Below are positions 49,843 through 58,986 of a stretch of 64,000 nt of DNA, in pieces. The stretch covers positions 62,001-126,000 of the forward strand of contig NZ_QMBQ01000003.1 in assembly GCF_003289965.1 (NCBI RefSeq), given 5' to 3'. A model generated the notes under the pieces. The model was not told the DNA's origin and searched no databases. It saw nothing but the letters and a program-made list of their open reading frames with translations. A program made the translations under genes and the position numbers. Origin of the DNA: Mesorhizobium atlanticum (GTDB lineage: Bacteria; Pseudomonadota; Alphaproteobacteria; Rhizobiales; Rhizobiaceae). The number at the start of each line of letters is the position of its first letter. The first letter of the stretch is position 1.

Positions 49843-50571
49843 ATGACGGCGGAAGCAATCTCTGAGGGCAGGACTGGGAGCGACTTCTGGGACGGCGTGC
49901 GGCTGTCGATGCCAGTCGTCGTCGCCTCCGCCCCATTCGCGATCCTGTTCGGCGCGATCGCCGTCGACAATGGTTTCTCGGTGCTTGAGGCCTTCCTGAT
50001 GAGCGCGCTGATCTTTGGCGGCGCCAGCCAGATGGTCGGCATCGAATTGTTCGGTCAGCATGTCGCGCCATGGCTGATCGTGCTGTCCATCTTCGCGGTG
50101 AATTTTCGGCACGTGCTCTATTCGGCCGGCATCGGCCGGCGCATCGCGCATTGGCCGCTGCTGCAGCAGGCGCTGGGCTACTTCATCCTGACCGACCCGC
50201 AATTTGCCGTGGCGGAGGCGAGGGCCGTGTCGGGCAAGCCGGTCGGGTTCGTCTGGTATCTTGGGCTTGGCCTGCCGGTCTACGTGTTCTGGGTAATCGA
50301 AAGCGGGTTGGGCGCGGTGTTCGGCAAGCTCATTCCTGATACCCATGCGCTGGGCATCGATTTCCTGCTGCCGATCTATTTCCTCGGCCTCGTCCTCGGT
50401 TTCCGCAAGCGGCCGCTCTGGCTACCCGTCGTCGCCGCAAGCGCGGCCGCATCGATCATCGCCTACAAGACGGTCGGGTCTCCCTGGCATGTCTCGATCG
50501 GCGCAATCGCCGGCGTGCTGCTGGCGGTGATCCTGCCTCCGCATCACAGCGGAATAGGGGAGCGGCCGTGA
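49843..50571 (+). CDS. azlC: AzlC-type branched-chain amino acid exporter, large subunit
   Basis: A 242-residue membrane protein with about seven or eight hydrophobic spans, the large subunit of an AzlCD/BrnFE exporter that expels branched-chain amino acids (sometimes methionine). Family marks: FWDGVRLSMPVVVASAPFAILFGAIAV near the N-terminus, LMSALIFGGASQMVGIELF, and NFRHVLYSAGIGRRI. AGGAGCGG precedes the ATG. Its stop overlaps azlD by 4 bases, the usual pairing. Confidence 0.9.
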   Translation: MTAEAISEGRTGSDFWDGVRLSMPVVVASAPFAILFGAIAVDNGFSVLEAFLMSALIFGGASQMVGIELFGQHVAPWLIVLSIFAVNFRHVLYSAGIGRRIAHWPLLQQALGYFILTDPQFAVAEARAVSGKPVGFVWYLGLGLPVYVFWVIESGLGAVFGKLIPDTHALGIDFLLPIYFLGLVLGFRKRPLWLPVVAASAAASIIAYKTVGSPWHVSIGAIAGVLLAVILPPHHSGIGERP

Positions 50572-50864
50572 GCACGACCTTCTGGATCATCCTCGCCGGC
50601 GCGATCGCCACCTATCTGACGCGGGTCGGCGGCCACCTCGTCATCTCGCGCTTCGAGAATATCCATCCGCGCGTCGAGGCGGGGCTGAACGCCGTGCCGG
50701 CCGCGGTGCTGACGACGCTGGTCGCGCCGGCGGTCCTTGGCGCCGGGCCTGCCGAATGGGCGGCGCTGGTGGTCACCGCTTTGGTCTCGCTGCGCGGCGG
50801 GTTGATGCCGATGTTCCTGGCGGGTGCGGCGGTGCTGATCATCGCGCGGCAGTTCGTCGGGTAG
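50568..50864 (+). CDS. azlD: AzlD-type exporter, small subunit
   Basis: A 98-residue protein with about three or four hydrophobic spans, the required small partner of AzlC. TFWIILAGAIATYLTRVGGHLVIS and the mid-region VEAGLNAVPAAVLTTLVAPAVL match the AzlD family. It overlaps azlC (ATGA) and ends the two-gene unit. Confidence 0.88.
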   Translation: MSTTFWIILAGAIATYLTRVGGHLVISRFENIHPRVEAGLNAVPAAVLTTLVAPAVLGAGPAEWAALVVTALVSLRGGLMPMFLAGAAVLIIARQFVG

Positions 50865-50969
50865 GAAGCCGCCAGACGGCACGCGCACATTTCCAAGCGG
50901 CTGGTTTTTGGCGATAGCGCGCATGGCAGCTTGGCGCATGCATTGTCTTATGCTGTGCTGGTCGACCCC

Positions 50970-51022
50970 CACTCCGTCTCGGCTTCGCCGAGCCACCTCT
51001 CCCCCGCTCGACGGGGTAGAGG
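50970..51022. repeat. Intergenic double-hairpin repeat
   Basis: ACTCCGTCTCGGCTTCGCCGAGCC holds the hairpin CTCGGC-TTC-GCCGAG (50978-50992), followed by CCTCTCCCCCG / CGGGGTAGAGG (50996-51022). This form recurs between genes in many rhizobial and other high-GC genomes. Lying between azlD and the convergent aminopeptidase gene, it may also end both transcripts. The other 150 bases of this gap show nothing. Confidence 0.6.
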
Positions 51023-51066
51023 AAAGGCGCCAGCGTTTGCGTAAACGGGGGAGAAAGAAGCCAATC

Positions 51067-52911
51067 TCAGATCTTTGCGTCGTGCGGCAGCGGCGCGGTC
51101 GCCTTCTCCAGCCAGGCGAGCGTCTCGCCATCGACCATCGGACCAATCTCGGCCAGCACCCATGCATGATACTGGTCGAGCCAGTGCAACTCGTCGCGCG
51201 TCAGAAGATCGCTGCGGATGAGCCGCTTGTCGATCGGCGCCAGCGTCAGCGTCTCGAAGCCATGCATGGCGATGTCGCCGCCTTCGATCTGTTCCGCCGG
51301 TGTCACCAGGATCAAGTTCTCGATGCGGATGCCGTAGGCGCCTTCCTTGTAGTAGCCCGGCTCGTTGGACAGCATCATGCCGGCCAGCAGTTTTTCGGTG
51401 CCGGTGCGGGCGATCCGTTGCGGGCCTTCATGCACGGCAAGGTAGGAGCCGACGCCGTGGCCGGTGCCATGGGCGAAGTCGCAGCCACGCTTCCACAGCG
51501 CCAAGCGGGCAATCGCGTCGATTTCCAAGCCGCGCGTGCCGGCGGGGAAACGCAGCGTCGAGATGCCGATCATGCCCTTCAGCACAAGGGTGAAGCGCTC
51601 GCGCATCTCCTCGGTGGGCTCACCGATCGGAACGGTGCGGGTGATGTCGGTGGTGCCGTCCTGATACTGGCCGCCGGAATCGAGCAGGAACAGCTCGCCG
51701 CTTTCCAACTTGCGGCTGGTGGCGCGCGAGACGCGATAGTGCATGATGGCACCGTTCGGGCCGGCGCCGGAGATCGTGTCGAAGGAGACGTCGCGCAGCG
51801 GCATCTGGGTTTCCTCGCCGGTCTGGCGGCGCACTTCCTCCAGCTTGGTGACGACGGCGATTTCGTCGAGCGTGCCCGGCTTCTGGCGGTCGAGCCAGCA
51901 AAGCAGCTTGGCGATCGCCGCGCCATCACGGCGATGCGCGGCGCGGCTGCCGGCGATCTCGGCCTGGTTTTTCGTCGCACGTGGGATGCGGGCCGGATCG
52001 GCGGCCAGCACGACCGTACCGCCATTGTCCTCGGTCAGCATTCTCAGCTTGTCCGCCGCCAGCACCGGATCGAGCGCGATTTTGGCTCCGCCCTTTGCCA
52101 GATCGACGACCGCCGCTTCGAACTCGCCCGGATCATGCAGATCGGTAAGCTGGGTGAGATAGGCCGCGACCTGGCGCGGGAATTTGCGCTGGTCCATGAA
52201 CAGCTGATGCTTGCCGTCGGCGGCGAGGATGGCAAAGCCGAGCGCAAGGGGTGTATGCGGCACGTCGCCGCCACGGATGTTGAAGCTCCAGGCGATGGAA
52301 GAGGGATCGGTCAGCACCGCATGGGTAGCGCCGTCCTTCTGGATGGCGCTTGCCAGCCGCACAAGCTTGTCCTTGGCGAGTTCACCGGCAAAATTGAGCT
52401 CTTGCAACTCCACCGGCGCCCGCGGCGGCTCAGGCTGGTCTTTCCAGATGATGTCGATCGGGTTCCTGTCGAGCGGCACCAAGGTCGCGCCGGATTGCTC
52501 GGCCGACGCCTTCAGCGCCTTGACCTCGCCGATCGTATGCAGCCAGGGGTCGAAGCCGAGCCTTGCGCCCTTGCCGAGATTGTCCTTGATCCAGCTGGCC
52601 GGCGGATTGTCGATGAGGCTTTCGACGGTGAAGATGCCGAGATCAACTTCGTTGCGTACCTGCAGCGTGTAGCGGCCATCGACGAAGATGAAGGCGCGGT
52701 CGCGCAGCACGATCGCGACGCCGGCCGAACCGGAAAAGCCGGTCAGCCATTTCAGCCGCGCCGAGCGGTCGGCGACATATTCGCCCTGGTGCTCGTCCGC
52801 GCGGGGAACGATGAAGCCATCCAGGCCATTGTCGGCCAACCATTGCCGCAGCAGCGCCACGCGCGGCTTGCCGACGGCCGGATCGCCAGCGGAATCAAAG
52901 GTCTGGAACAT
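51067..52911 (-). CDS. Xaa-Pro aminopeptidase (aminopeptidase P family)
   Basis: A 614-residue M24B metallopeptidase that removes N-terminal residues before proline. Two creatinase-like N-terminal domains (VALLRQWLADNGLDGFIVPRADEHQGEYV...LTGFSGSAGVAIVL) precede the pita-bread catalytic domain: LLDSGGQYQDGTTDITRT (metal Asp pair), GTGHGVGSYLAVHEGPQ, NEPGYYKEGAYGIRIENL. The three-domain length matches the long APP1 type. The ATG at 52911 has GAGAGGAG upstream; the ORF's earlier start adds 7 residues. Confidence 0.92.
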   Translation of the reverse strand: MFQTFDSAGDPAVGKPRVALLRQWLADNGLDGFIVPRADEHQGEYVADRSARLKWLTGFSGSAGVAIVLRDRAFIFVDGRYTLQVRNEVDLGIFTVESLIDNPPASWIKDNLGKGARLGFDPWLHTIGEVKALKASAEQSGATLVPLDRNPIDIIWKDQPEPPRAPVELQELNFAGELAKDKLVRLASAIQKDGATHAVLTDPSSIAWSFNIRGGDVPHTPLALGFAILAADGKHQLFMDQRKFPRQVAAYLTQLTDLHDPGEFEAAVVDLAKGGAKIALDPVLAADKLRMLTEDNGGTVVLAADPARIPRATKNQAEIAGSRAAHRRDGAAIAKLLCWLDRQKPGTLDEIAVVTKLEEVRRQTGEETQMPLRDVSFDTISGAGPNGAIMHYRVSRATSRKLESGELFLLDSGGQYQDGTTDITRTVPIGEPTEEMRERFTLVLKGMIGISTLRFPAGTRGLEIDAIARLALWKRGCDFAHGTGHGVGSYLAVHEGPQRIARTGTEKLLAGMMLSNEPGYYKEGAYGIRIENLILVTPAEQIEGGDIAMHGFETLTLAPIDKRLIRSDLLTRDELHWLDQYHAWVLAEIGPMVDGETLAWLEKATAPLPHDAKI

Positions 52912-53242
52912 TTCTGGCTCCTCTCGCGCCACCGCATGGCTGACCGTAGCCGATGCTCCGGAAAATCGGAATCGATTTCCGGCTGCGACGAACTGGCAAA
53001 CTGCAATGGGGCCGACCGGTTTTCAACCTGCGGCGGTTGGTCCAGGCCCGGGTGACGGCAAGGGCCTCTGCGGGCACTTTAGATTATTCTAACGTATTGA
53101 TTGCAAACAGAAAAAGTCATCGCGGAATATCTTTTGCGAATGTGCCCTATCGGCCAGGCGAGCTATTTGTCCCGGCGTTGCTGGGTTTGATCGGGCGGTG
53201 GGTCGGTGACCAGCGTCGCGCCGCCCAAGGTCTATGCCTGCC
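52912..53242. other. Gap without a supported gene
   Basis: The 331 bases between the aminopeptidase start and the autotransporter stop contain an AT-rich stretch around 53080-53135 that could carry the aminopeptidase promoter on the minus strand. I see no reading frame with coding character, no convincing hairpin with T-run, and no repeat. Confidence 0.4.
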
Positions 53243-55450
53243 TCAGAACGAAACCCCGAGCCGCGCCGCTGTGCTGAGGTTCAAGCTGCCCCCGAATTCG
53301 GCGCGTTCTAGCCTCGAATCGAGCGTGACGCTCCAGTTCGCTTCGGGCTGGAACGTATAGGTCGCGCCGAAGAAGGGGCGAATGCCATTGCGATCGAGCG
53401 CCTGCTTCTGCGAAACCGATTCCAGCCCCGGGATGGTTGATGTGGCGATGACAGTCGGATCATCGTAGTCGAGATCCGCTACGGCTCCGCCCTGCAACTC
53501 GACGCGACCGTGAGCACCTGCGGAGTGGCCTGCGGCAACCGCCAGGGTGGCGGTGGAAGACGTCGTTTGCAGGGATTTGAAGCTAGCGGGAAAATCGATA
53601 TCGGCGGCTTCGTCATAGGATGATCGCTTTGAATGGAATACCTCAAAACCGACGCTAGGGGTAAGCACCCAATCGTCCACCGCAAATCCATAGCCAGCGG
53701 TCACTCTGGCGCCGAGCGTGCCGAGATCGAAGTCGCCGGGCGCGAGTTCGACATTGTCGAGTCCAAGGCCGCGCACGGCTGTTCCTGACGCTTCGCCGTA
53801 GGCAATGCCTGCAGCTGCCTGCCAGCCCGTATGGGTAGCCTGATCTGCACTATAGTTCAGCCAAGCGCCGCCGAACCAGCTCAATCCCGTGTCGACGGCG
53901 CCACTATCCATGTGCCCGCTGGATCCGCCTGCGAGCGAAACGCCAGCGGTAAACCGATCGGTGAGCGCCCAGCCAAGTGAAAGGACACCGACACCGGTAT
54001 CGGATCGCCCGTCGTCGAATTGCCCGACTCCCGAGATGCTGGCGCACCAGCGACCGCCGGTTTTGACTGTGCATCCGCTATCCATCACGCTATCGGCGAT
54101 CCTGGTCTGACGCTCGATTGCAAGCGCGGTGTCATTGGCGAGAAGCACAAATGACGCTGCAAGGTTGCCGAGATCCTGCATGTCGGGGGACGCAGCCAGC
54201 CGCAGAACGAAAAGACGGAACTGGGAGTCACCAACGATGTTCGATCTCCCAACGACGACGGTACCATCCGCACTGAGCGCCGTAGCTTGGCTGATAGAGC
54301 CCCCAAGCGTGCCAAGATCGGTTGGTGTCGTGGCGCCGCCTGTCCAAACGACAGCATGTACGCTGTTGTCAGAGGTCTCGCTATTGCCTGCGATGACAGT
54401 GCCGTCGGCGCTGACAGCGATCGCCTCGGCATTGTGCCCGCCCAGCAGGCCGAGATCGGTTGGCGTGGTCGATCCACCTAGCCAAGCTGCGGCGTGCGTC
54501 GCGACGTTGCCAGCGACATCGCTCGATCCCACGATAACCGAACCATCCTCGTTGACGGCACGAGCATAGTTGAAAGACCCCCCCAGCGTTTCAAGGGCCA
54601 TCGGTGTCGTGGCGCCATTCCGCCATGAGACCGCAAAATATGAGCCGCCGATGGTATTCGATTGCCCGATGATCACTGAGCCGTCGCCGCTAATGGCACT
54701 GGCAGTGCTGTAATTACCGCCGAGCGTTCCCAGATCGACGGGCAATGTCGCGCCATTCGTCCAGGATGTCGCGTGAAAGATTCCGTTCACGTAATCGCTG
54801 GATTGGCCAACGATGACCGTGCCGTCGGCACTGATCGCCAGGGCGTCACTGTAGTCGTAGCCAGCCAGCGCTCCCAAATCGGTTGGCGCCGTCGCGCCAT
54901 TTCGCCAGACCGCGGCGTGGCCGTCAGTGGTATTCGGGACGATCGAACTCGACCCCACAATTGTTGATCCATCTGTGCTGATGGCCCTGGCTTGACTGTA
55001 GGACCCGCCCAAAGCGCCAAGGTCCACAAAGGTGTTTGACGCGCCGATCCAAGCGACGCCATGCTGTGTAGGCCCATCTGGACTGGAGACGAACGCATTT
55101 CCCACAATAACTGAGCCGTCGCCGCTCACCGCGACTGCATAGCTGGATCCAAGACCCGAAGCCGAGGCAAGATCGTGTGCCGTGACGGATCCATTGCTCC
55201 AGTAGGCGGCGTGGAAGTCGAAGAAGCCCACTTCATCCGTCGGAACCAATATGGTGCCGACAATCACGCTTCCGTTCGCACTTGTCGCGTTTGCCGCGCC
55301 ACCAGGAACGCCACCACCTTCCAATCCAATCATAGTCCCGATCGGCCAGTCCTCGGCGGCAGCCGCGCCGGATGGATGCCAAATGCCAAGAGCCAGAAGC
55401 GCCGGGGCGAGCCGTCGCCCCGACATCAGCGAATTTTTCCGAAAGAACAT
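53243..55450 (-). CDS. HAF-repeat autotransporter
   Basis: A 735-residue exported protein. A signal peptide (residues 1 to about 32, ending HPSGAAAAE) is followed by a passenger with seven repeats of about 52 residues, each with the pattern AxxWxxGxTxPxDLGxLGGxxSxAxAxSxDGSVIVG; these are HAF (extracellular repeat) beta-propeller-like units. From about residue 465 comes a C-terminal autotransporter beta-barrel, ending in the outer-membrane signature LSTAARLGVSF. It would display the passenger on the cell surface. The start at 55450 (MFFRKNS) or 55426 (MSGRRLAP) both keep the signal. GC content is lower than in neighbours, suggesting an accessory gene. Repeat counting is by eye. Confidence 0.85.
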   Translation of the reverse strand: MFFRKNSLMSGRRLAPALLALGIWHPSGAAAAEDWPIGTMIGLEGGGVPGGAANATSANGSVIVGTILVPTDEVGFFDFHAAYWSNGSVTAHDLASASGLGSSYAVAVSGDGSVIVGNAFVSSPDGPTQHGVAWIGASNTFVDLGALGGSYSQARAISTDGSTIVGSSSIVPNTTDGHAAVWRNGATAPTDLGALAGYDYSDALAISADGTVIVGQSSDYVNGIFHATSWTNGATLPVDLGTLGGNYSTASAISGDGSVIIGQSNTIGGSYFAVSWRNGATTPMALETLGGSFNYARAVNEDGSVIVGSSDVAGNVATHAAAWLGGSTTPTDLGLLGGHNAEAIAVSADGTVIAGNSETSDNSVHAVVWTGGATTPTDLGTLGGSISQATALSADGTVVVGRSNIVGDSQFRLFVLRLAASPDMQDLGNLAASFVLLANDTALAIERQTRIADSVMDSGCTVKTGGRWCASISGVGQFDDGRSDTGVGVLSLGWALTDRFTAGVSLAGGSSGHMDSGAVDTGLSWFGGAWLNYSADQATHTGWQAAAGIAYGEASGTAVRGLGLDNVELAPGDFDLGTLGARVTAGYGFAVDDWVLTPSVGFEVFHSKRSSYDEAADIDFPASFKSLQTTSSTATLAVAAGHSAGAHGRVELQGGAVADLDYDDPTVIATSTIPGLESVSQKQALDRNGIRPFFGATYTFQPEANWSVTLDSRLERAEFGGSLNLSTAARLGVSF

Positions 55451-55820
55451 GCCAAAGTCGCCCCAGTCGCCCCTCGCTAACGCTAGGCGTGGCGTGTTGA
55501 CATTGCAATCGCCGGTTGCCTGCAAGGTTCATGCACGATTGGAATCAATCGGTGTGTTGTAGAAGTGCGACAATCCTCGCTATTCCGACACCGATTGTCG
55601 AAAGCCCCAGCAATATAGGGAATCAAAATTATCGATGGTGGCCGTTGGTCACTATACTGGACTGGCAGATACCAAGCATCGTCGGCAGGACGGCCGGTCT
55701 GAGAGCGTTTCACCGTTTTACGGAAATGTCGAACCGATCCGTTTCCCTCCTCCATGCAATTCCAGCCGAAGGGCTACGGAAGGCACCGAGCCTAACCGCC
55801 TTGCTCTTTCCCGGAATTGC
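55451..55820. other. AT-richer gap with inverted repeats upstream of the autotransporter
   Basis: No supported gene in these 370 bases. CGATTG-GAAT-CAATCG (55536-55551) is a perfect palindromic site, and CGACAATC (55568-55575) pairs with GATTGTCG (55593-55600). Repeated ATTG motifs 85-150 bp before the autotransporter start suggest a regulator binding region. Confidence 0.4.
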
Positions 55821-56693
55821 TCAGCGCTTGAGGTGAATGGTCACCCAGCCCTCGCGATGCAGCGTGCGCACATGACGAAAACTCTGGCCGACATAGGCCG
55901 AGATCACCGCGTCGCGCTGCCGGTCGAGGATACCGGAAAGCACCAGCGAGCCGCCGAGCCTGATGTGCTTTGCCATTTCGGGCGCCAGCCGCATCAGCGG
56001 CCGGGCCAGGATGTTGGCGACGATGAGGTCGAAAGGCGCGCGCCTGGCGAAGATCGGGTTGTGGAAGCCCGGCGCCGTAACCGTTTCGACCAGCGCCTTG
56101 ACATGGTTCAAGCGGGCGTTGGCGGCGGCGACGCGGACGGCGACTGGATCGATGTCGGTCGCCAGCACGGGAATGTGCGCGAGCTTGGCGAGCGCGATCG
56201 CGAGCACCGCGCTTCCCGTGCCGAGGTCGAGCGCGTTGCGCGGCCGTTCGCGCAGCACCACCTGCTCCAGCATTTCGAGGCAGCCGGCGGTGGTGCCGTG
56301 ATGGCCGGTGCCGAAGGCGAGGCCTGCCTCGATCTCGATGGCAAGATCGCCGGCGTGGCGCTTGGCGCGGTCGTGCGAGCCGTGGACAAGGAAGCGGCCC
56401 GCGCGGACCGGTTTCAATCCTTCCAGCGAGCGCGACACCCAGTCCACGTCGGGGAGAACCTCGCGCTCGACGGCCTTCGGCAGGCCGAGACCGGCGAGGA
56501 TATCCCTGACCCGCGCCTCGACGGGATCGATGTCGCCGTCGGCATAAAGCGACACTTCATGGATGTCTTTTTCCTCGTCGAGCTCCAGCACTGCGATCGG
56601 CAGTCCGTCGTCCTCGAAGGCGGTGTCGAGCGCCGCGAAGATGCGGTCGGCCTCGATCTTGTTGGCGGTGAGGTGGAGCCTGGTCTGGCCCAT
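55821..56693 (-). CDS. prmA: Ribosomal protein L11 methyltransferase
   Basis: A 290-residue PrmA that trimethylates ribosomal protein L11. N-terminal substrate-recognition half ([22 protein letters not shown] ... [23 protein letters not shown]), then the SAM domain: [52 protein letters not shown] and [11 protein letters not shown]. The ATG at 56693 shares a base with the SCO1 stop (TGATG); upstream in-frame residues belong to an antisense reading of SCO1 and were excluded. Confidence 0.95.
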   Translation of the reverse strand: MGQTRLHLTANKIEADRIFAALDTAFEDDGLPIAVLELDEEKDIHEVSLYADGDIDPVEARVRDILAGLGLPKAVEREVLPDVDWVSRSLEGLKPVRAGRFLVHGSHDRAKRHAGDLAIEIEAGLAFGTGHHGTTAGCLEMLEQVVLRERPRNALDLGTGSAVLAIALAKLAHIPVLATDIDPVAVRVAAANARLNHVKALVETVTAPGFHNPIFARRAPFDLIVANILARPLMRLAPEMAKHIRLGGSLVLSGILDRQRDAVISAYVGQSFRHVRTLHREGWVTIHLKR

Positions 56694-57277
56694 CAGCTTT
56701 GCCCGCCGGCAGCCAGCCGCTTCAGCTTGGCGACGGCGGTGTCGGCGCTCTCGCCATAGGCGATGGTGCCGGCGAAATCGCCCTTGGCGTTGAGCAGCAG
56801 CACCGAGGCCGTGTGGTCCATCGTGTAGTCGCCGTCGCCGGTGTCGACCTTCTTCCAATAGATGCCGAAGGCCTTGGCCATGGCGTGCACCTTGTCCGGA
56901 TCGCCGGTGATGCCGGTGATGCGGTCGGAGAAATTGCTGACATAGGTGTTCATCGTTTCCGCCGTGTCGCGCTCCGGATCGACGGTGACGAAATAGGCGT
57001 TGATGTTCTTGCCGCTGTCGCCAATCGTCTTCAGCCAGCCGGCCAGCTCGAACAGGGTCGTCGGGCAGACTTCCGGGCAATGGGTGAAGCCGAAGAACAC
57101 GACGCTCGGGTGGCCCCTGAAGGCCGCTTCGGTGATCGGCGCGCCTTTCTGGTCGACCAGGGTGAAGGGCGCGCCGAAGGGCTCGCCGCCATAATGGCCG
57201 CGGTACCAGTCGAATGTCAGCCAGCCGATACCCGCCGCCATCAGGACGAGAATGCCGACCAGGATTGAACGCATCAT
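56693..57277 (-). CDS. SCO1/SenC copper chaperone-like protein
   Basis: A 194-residue membrane-anchored thioredoxin-fold protein, involved in Cu(A) centre assembly of cytochrome c oxidase or periplasmic redox. One N-terminal span (about residues 4-24), then [34 protein letters not shown] with copper Cys67 and Cys71, VTVDPERDT, and [13 protein letters not shown] with the third copper ligand His. All metal ligands are present. It is coupled to prmA and divergent from creA. Confidence 0.93.
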   Translation of the reverse strand: MMRSILVGILVLMAAGIGWLTFDWYRGHYGGEPFGAPFTLVDQKGAPITEAAFRGHPSVVFFGFTHCPEVCPTTLFELAGWLKTIGDSGKNINAYFVTVDPERDTAETMNTYVSNFSDRITGITGDPDKVHAMAKAFGIYWKKVDTGDGDYTMDHTASVLLLNAKGDFAGTIAYGESADTAVAKLKRLAAGGQS

Positions 57278-57470
57278 CAGTGAATGTCCGTCGTGATTGC
57301 CTTGGGGCAAGTTTGGCAACAGTCTTAACGGGTCGGCGCCGGGCACGCAAAGATGTCGCGTTGCCGCAAGCAGAGATCCGGGCGGGAGTACAAACCCCTA
57401 TCGGGCGGCTTGCAAACGCCACGATCCTGTCCCACCTGACATCGGCAAACGCGAACCCAGGAGGCTACCT

Positions 57471-57956
57471 TTGCGAAAACTGATCGGCTTGTTCGCCGCA
57501 TGTCTTGCTCTCAGCGCCGGCGCGGCCATGGCCGACGAGGTGGGCAAAGTGGGAGTCGACTGGGTCGGCAACGACATCATGATCGACGCGATCAAGGATC
57601 CGAAAGTCGACGGCGTCACCTGCCACGTCGCCTATTTCGACCGCAGCATCATCGACCGGCTGCATAAGGGCAACTGGTTCGAGGATCCTTCCGATTCCTC
57701 GATCTCCTGCCGCCAGACCGGGCCGATCACCATCGGCGACATCGATATGAGCGAGGGCGGCGAGGAAGTGTTCAAGCAAGGCCTCAGCCTGATCTGGAAG
57801 AAGCAGGTGGTGAACCGTATCTACGACAGGAAGAACGAGACGCTGATCTACCTGTCGCATTCGCGCCAAGTGCAGAACGGCTCGGCGAAGATGTCGGTCA
57901 CGACGGTGCCGCTCTACGGGCAGAACGTGGTGTGGACCAAGGGCAAGCCGCAATAG
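57471..57956 (+). CDS. creA: CreA family periplasmic protein
   Basis: A 161-residue exported protein of the CreA family, whose function is still unclear. Signal peptide (residues 1-22, LIGLFAACLALSAGAAMA), then VDWVGNDIMIDAIKDPKVDGVTCHVAYF, SSISCRQTGPI and SLIWKKQVVNRIYDRKNETLIYLSHSRQVQNGSAKMS, with two Cys residues that could pair. The start is TTG at 57471: AGGAGG lies exactly 6 bases upstream (57459-57464) and the signal begins there, while the ATG at 57297 gives non-family sequence. Confidence 0.9.
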   Translation: MRKLIGLFAACLALSAGAAMADEVGKVGVDWVGNDIMIDAIKDPKVDGVTCHVAYFDRSIIDRLHKGNWFEDPSDSSISCRQTGPITIGDIDMSEGGEEVFKQGLSLIWKKQVVNRIYDRKNETLIYLSHSRQVQNGSAKMSVTTVPLYGQNVVWTKGKPQ

Positions 57957-57994
57957 ATTCGAGCGGATTCTCTGTCCCGCTTGCGAGGGCAATC

Positions 57995-58015
57995 GCTCGG
58001 GCGTAAAGCCCGAGC
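57995..58015 (+). terminator. Hairpin directly abutting the next start codon
   Basis: GCTCGGGC (57995-58002) and GCCCGAGC (58008-58015) form a perfect 8-bp stem around GTAAA, ending one base before the ATG of the hexapeptide transferase. It lacks a T-run. It may end the creA transcript or hide the ribosome-binding region of the next gene. Confidence 0.5.
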
Positions 58016-58657
58016 ATGGACCGCTCCGATAACCTTGTCCTGAAAGATCCCGAGCCGCGCATCCATCCCACCGCGGAGCTGAAGGCGTGCAAGCTCGGCC
58101 GCTATGCCTCGATCGGCGAGCGGGTGATCCTGCGCGAGGTGAGCGTCGGCGACTTTTCCTATTTCGAGCGCCATTCCGAGGCGATCTACACGACGATCGG
58201 CAAGTTCTGCTCGATCGCCGCAAACAGCCGCATCAACGCGCTCGAGCATCCGATCGAGCGGCTGACACAGCACAAGGTCAGCTACCGGCCGAACGAATAT
58301 TTTCGCTGGCTCGGCGTCGACACCGAATTCCGTGCGCGCCGGCAGGCAAAATCGGTCAGTGTCGGTCATGATGTTTGGATCGGCCATGGCGCGGTCGTCA
58401 TGCCGGGCGTTGCGATCGGCAACGGCGCTGTCATCGGCGCCAATGCCGTGGTGACGCACGATGTTGCGCCCTACACGATTGTCGCCGGCGTTCCGGCAAA
58501 GCCGTTGCGCCGGCGGTTCCCGGCCGCCGTCGCGGCGCGTATCGAGGCCCTGGACTGGTGGGACTGGGCGCCGCAGAAACTGGCGAGCGCAATCCCCGAC
58601 ATGCAGGCCATGCCGATCGAAGCCTTCCTCGATCGCTGGGAAGGCAATACGCACTGA
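58016..58657 (+). CDS. Hexapeptide-repeat acetyltransferase, phosphonate-type (phn_thr family)
   Basis: A 213-residue left-handed beta-helix transferase. The start IHPTAELKACKLGRYASIGERVIL, the middle IYTTIGKFCSIAANSRINALEHP, and VGHDVWIGHGAVVMPGVAIGNGAVIGANAVVTHDVAPYTIVAGVPAKPLRRRF match the family found in phosphonate (phn) gene clusters (TIGR03308), including the WWDW tail. It probably acylates a small substrate with acyl-CoA. No phn gene lies nearby, so it is an orphan here. The ATG is the only usable start, and a hairpin touches it. Confidence 0.85.
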   Translation: MDRSDNLVLKDPEPRIHPTAELKACKLGRYASIGERVILREVSVGDFSYFERHSEAIYTTIGKFCSIAANSRINALEHPIERLTQHKVSYRPNEYFRWLGVDTEFRARRQAKSVSVGHDVWIGHGAVVMPGVAIGNGAVIGANAVVTHDVAPYTIVAGVPAKPLRRRFPAAVAARIEALDWWDWAPQKLASAIPDMQAMPIEAFLDRWEGNTH

Positions 58658-58986
58658 TACATAGAGAGAGCGCCGTCAGGAAGCATGCCGGCGCCATCCG
58701 GGTGCCAGGCTTTGCTGTCGGGAGTGGTTGCCCCTTCCGCCATGCGGGGGTGGCGCAGCGGAAGGGGCTGGAGGTAAACCGCTGTGAAGCGGAAGGAACA
58801 GACTCTCTTGCCTGCACCGCCACTATCGCAAGCAAACCGATAAGGTGTTTTTTCACGCGCCTGCGCTTCTGGCGTGTGCCTGATTGCAGCCCGTCCCGTC
58901 ACGAAAATTCGACCCTTTGGAACCCGAGGCGGTGGCTGCTTGTTTCTTCGCAAATGCCTGCGCGTCCACGGTTTTGAGGAATTTGA
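58658..58986. other. Gap with a possible structured RNA
   Basis: No gene is supported in these 329 bases. CCCCTTCCGC (58731-58740) pairs perfectly with GCGGAAGGGG (58758-58767) over a G-rich 17-base loop, followed by a small CCGC-TGTGAA-GCGG hairpin (58779-58792) and a TTTTTT tract near 58849. This could be a small RNA or leader element; its class is unknown to me. Confidence 0.35.

Noticed and set aside
55821..57422. A 533-codon frame that looks like a fusion upstream of PrmA
   Set aside because: The upstream part is an out-of-frame reading of the SCO1 gene (His/Arg-rich nonsense); PrmA starts at 56693 and SCO1 has its own intact frame.
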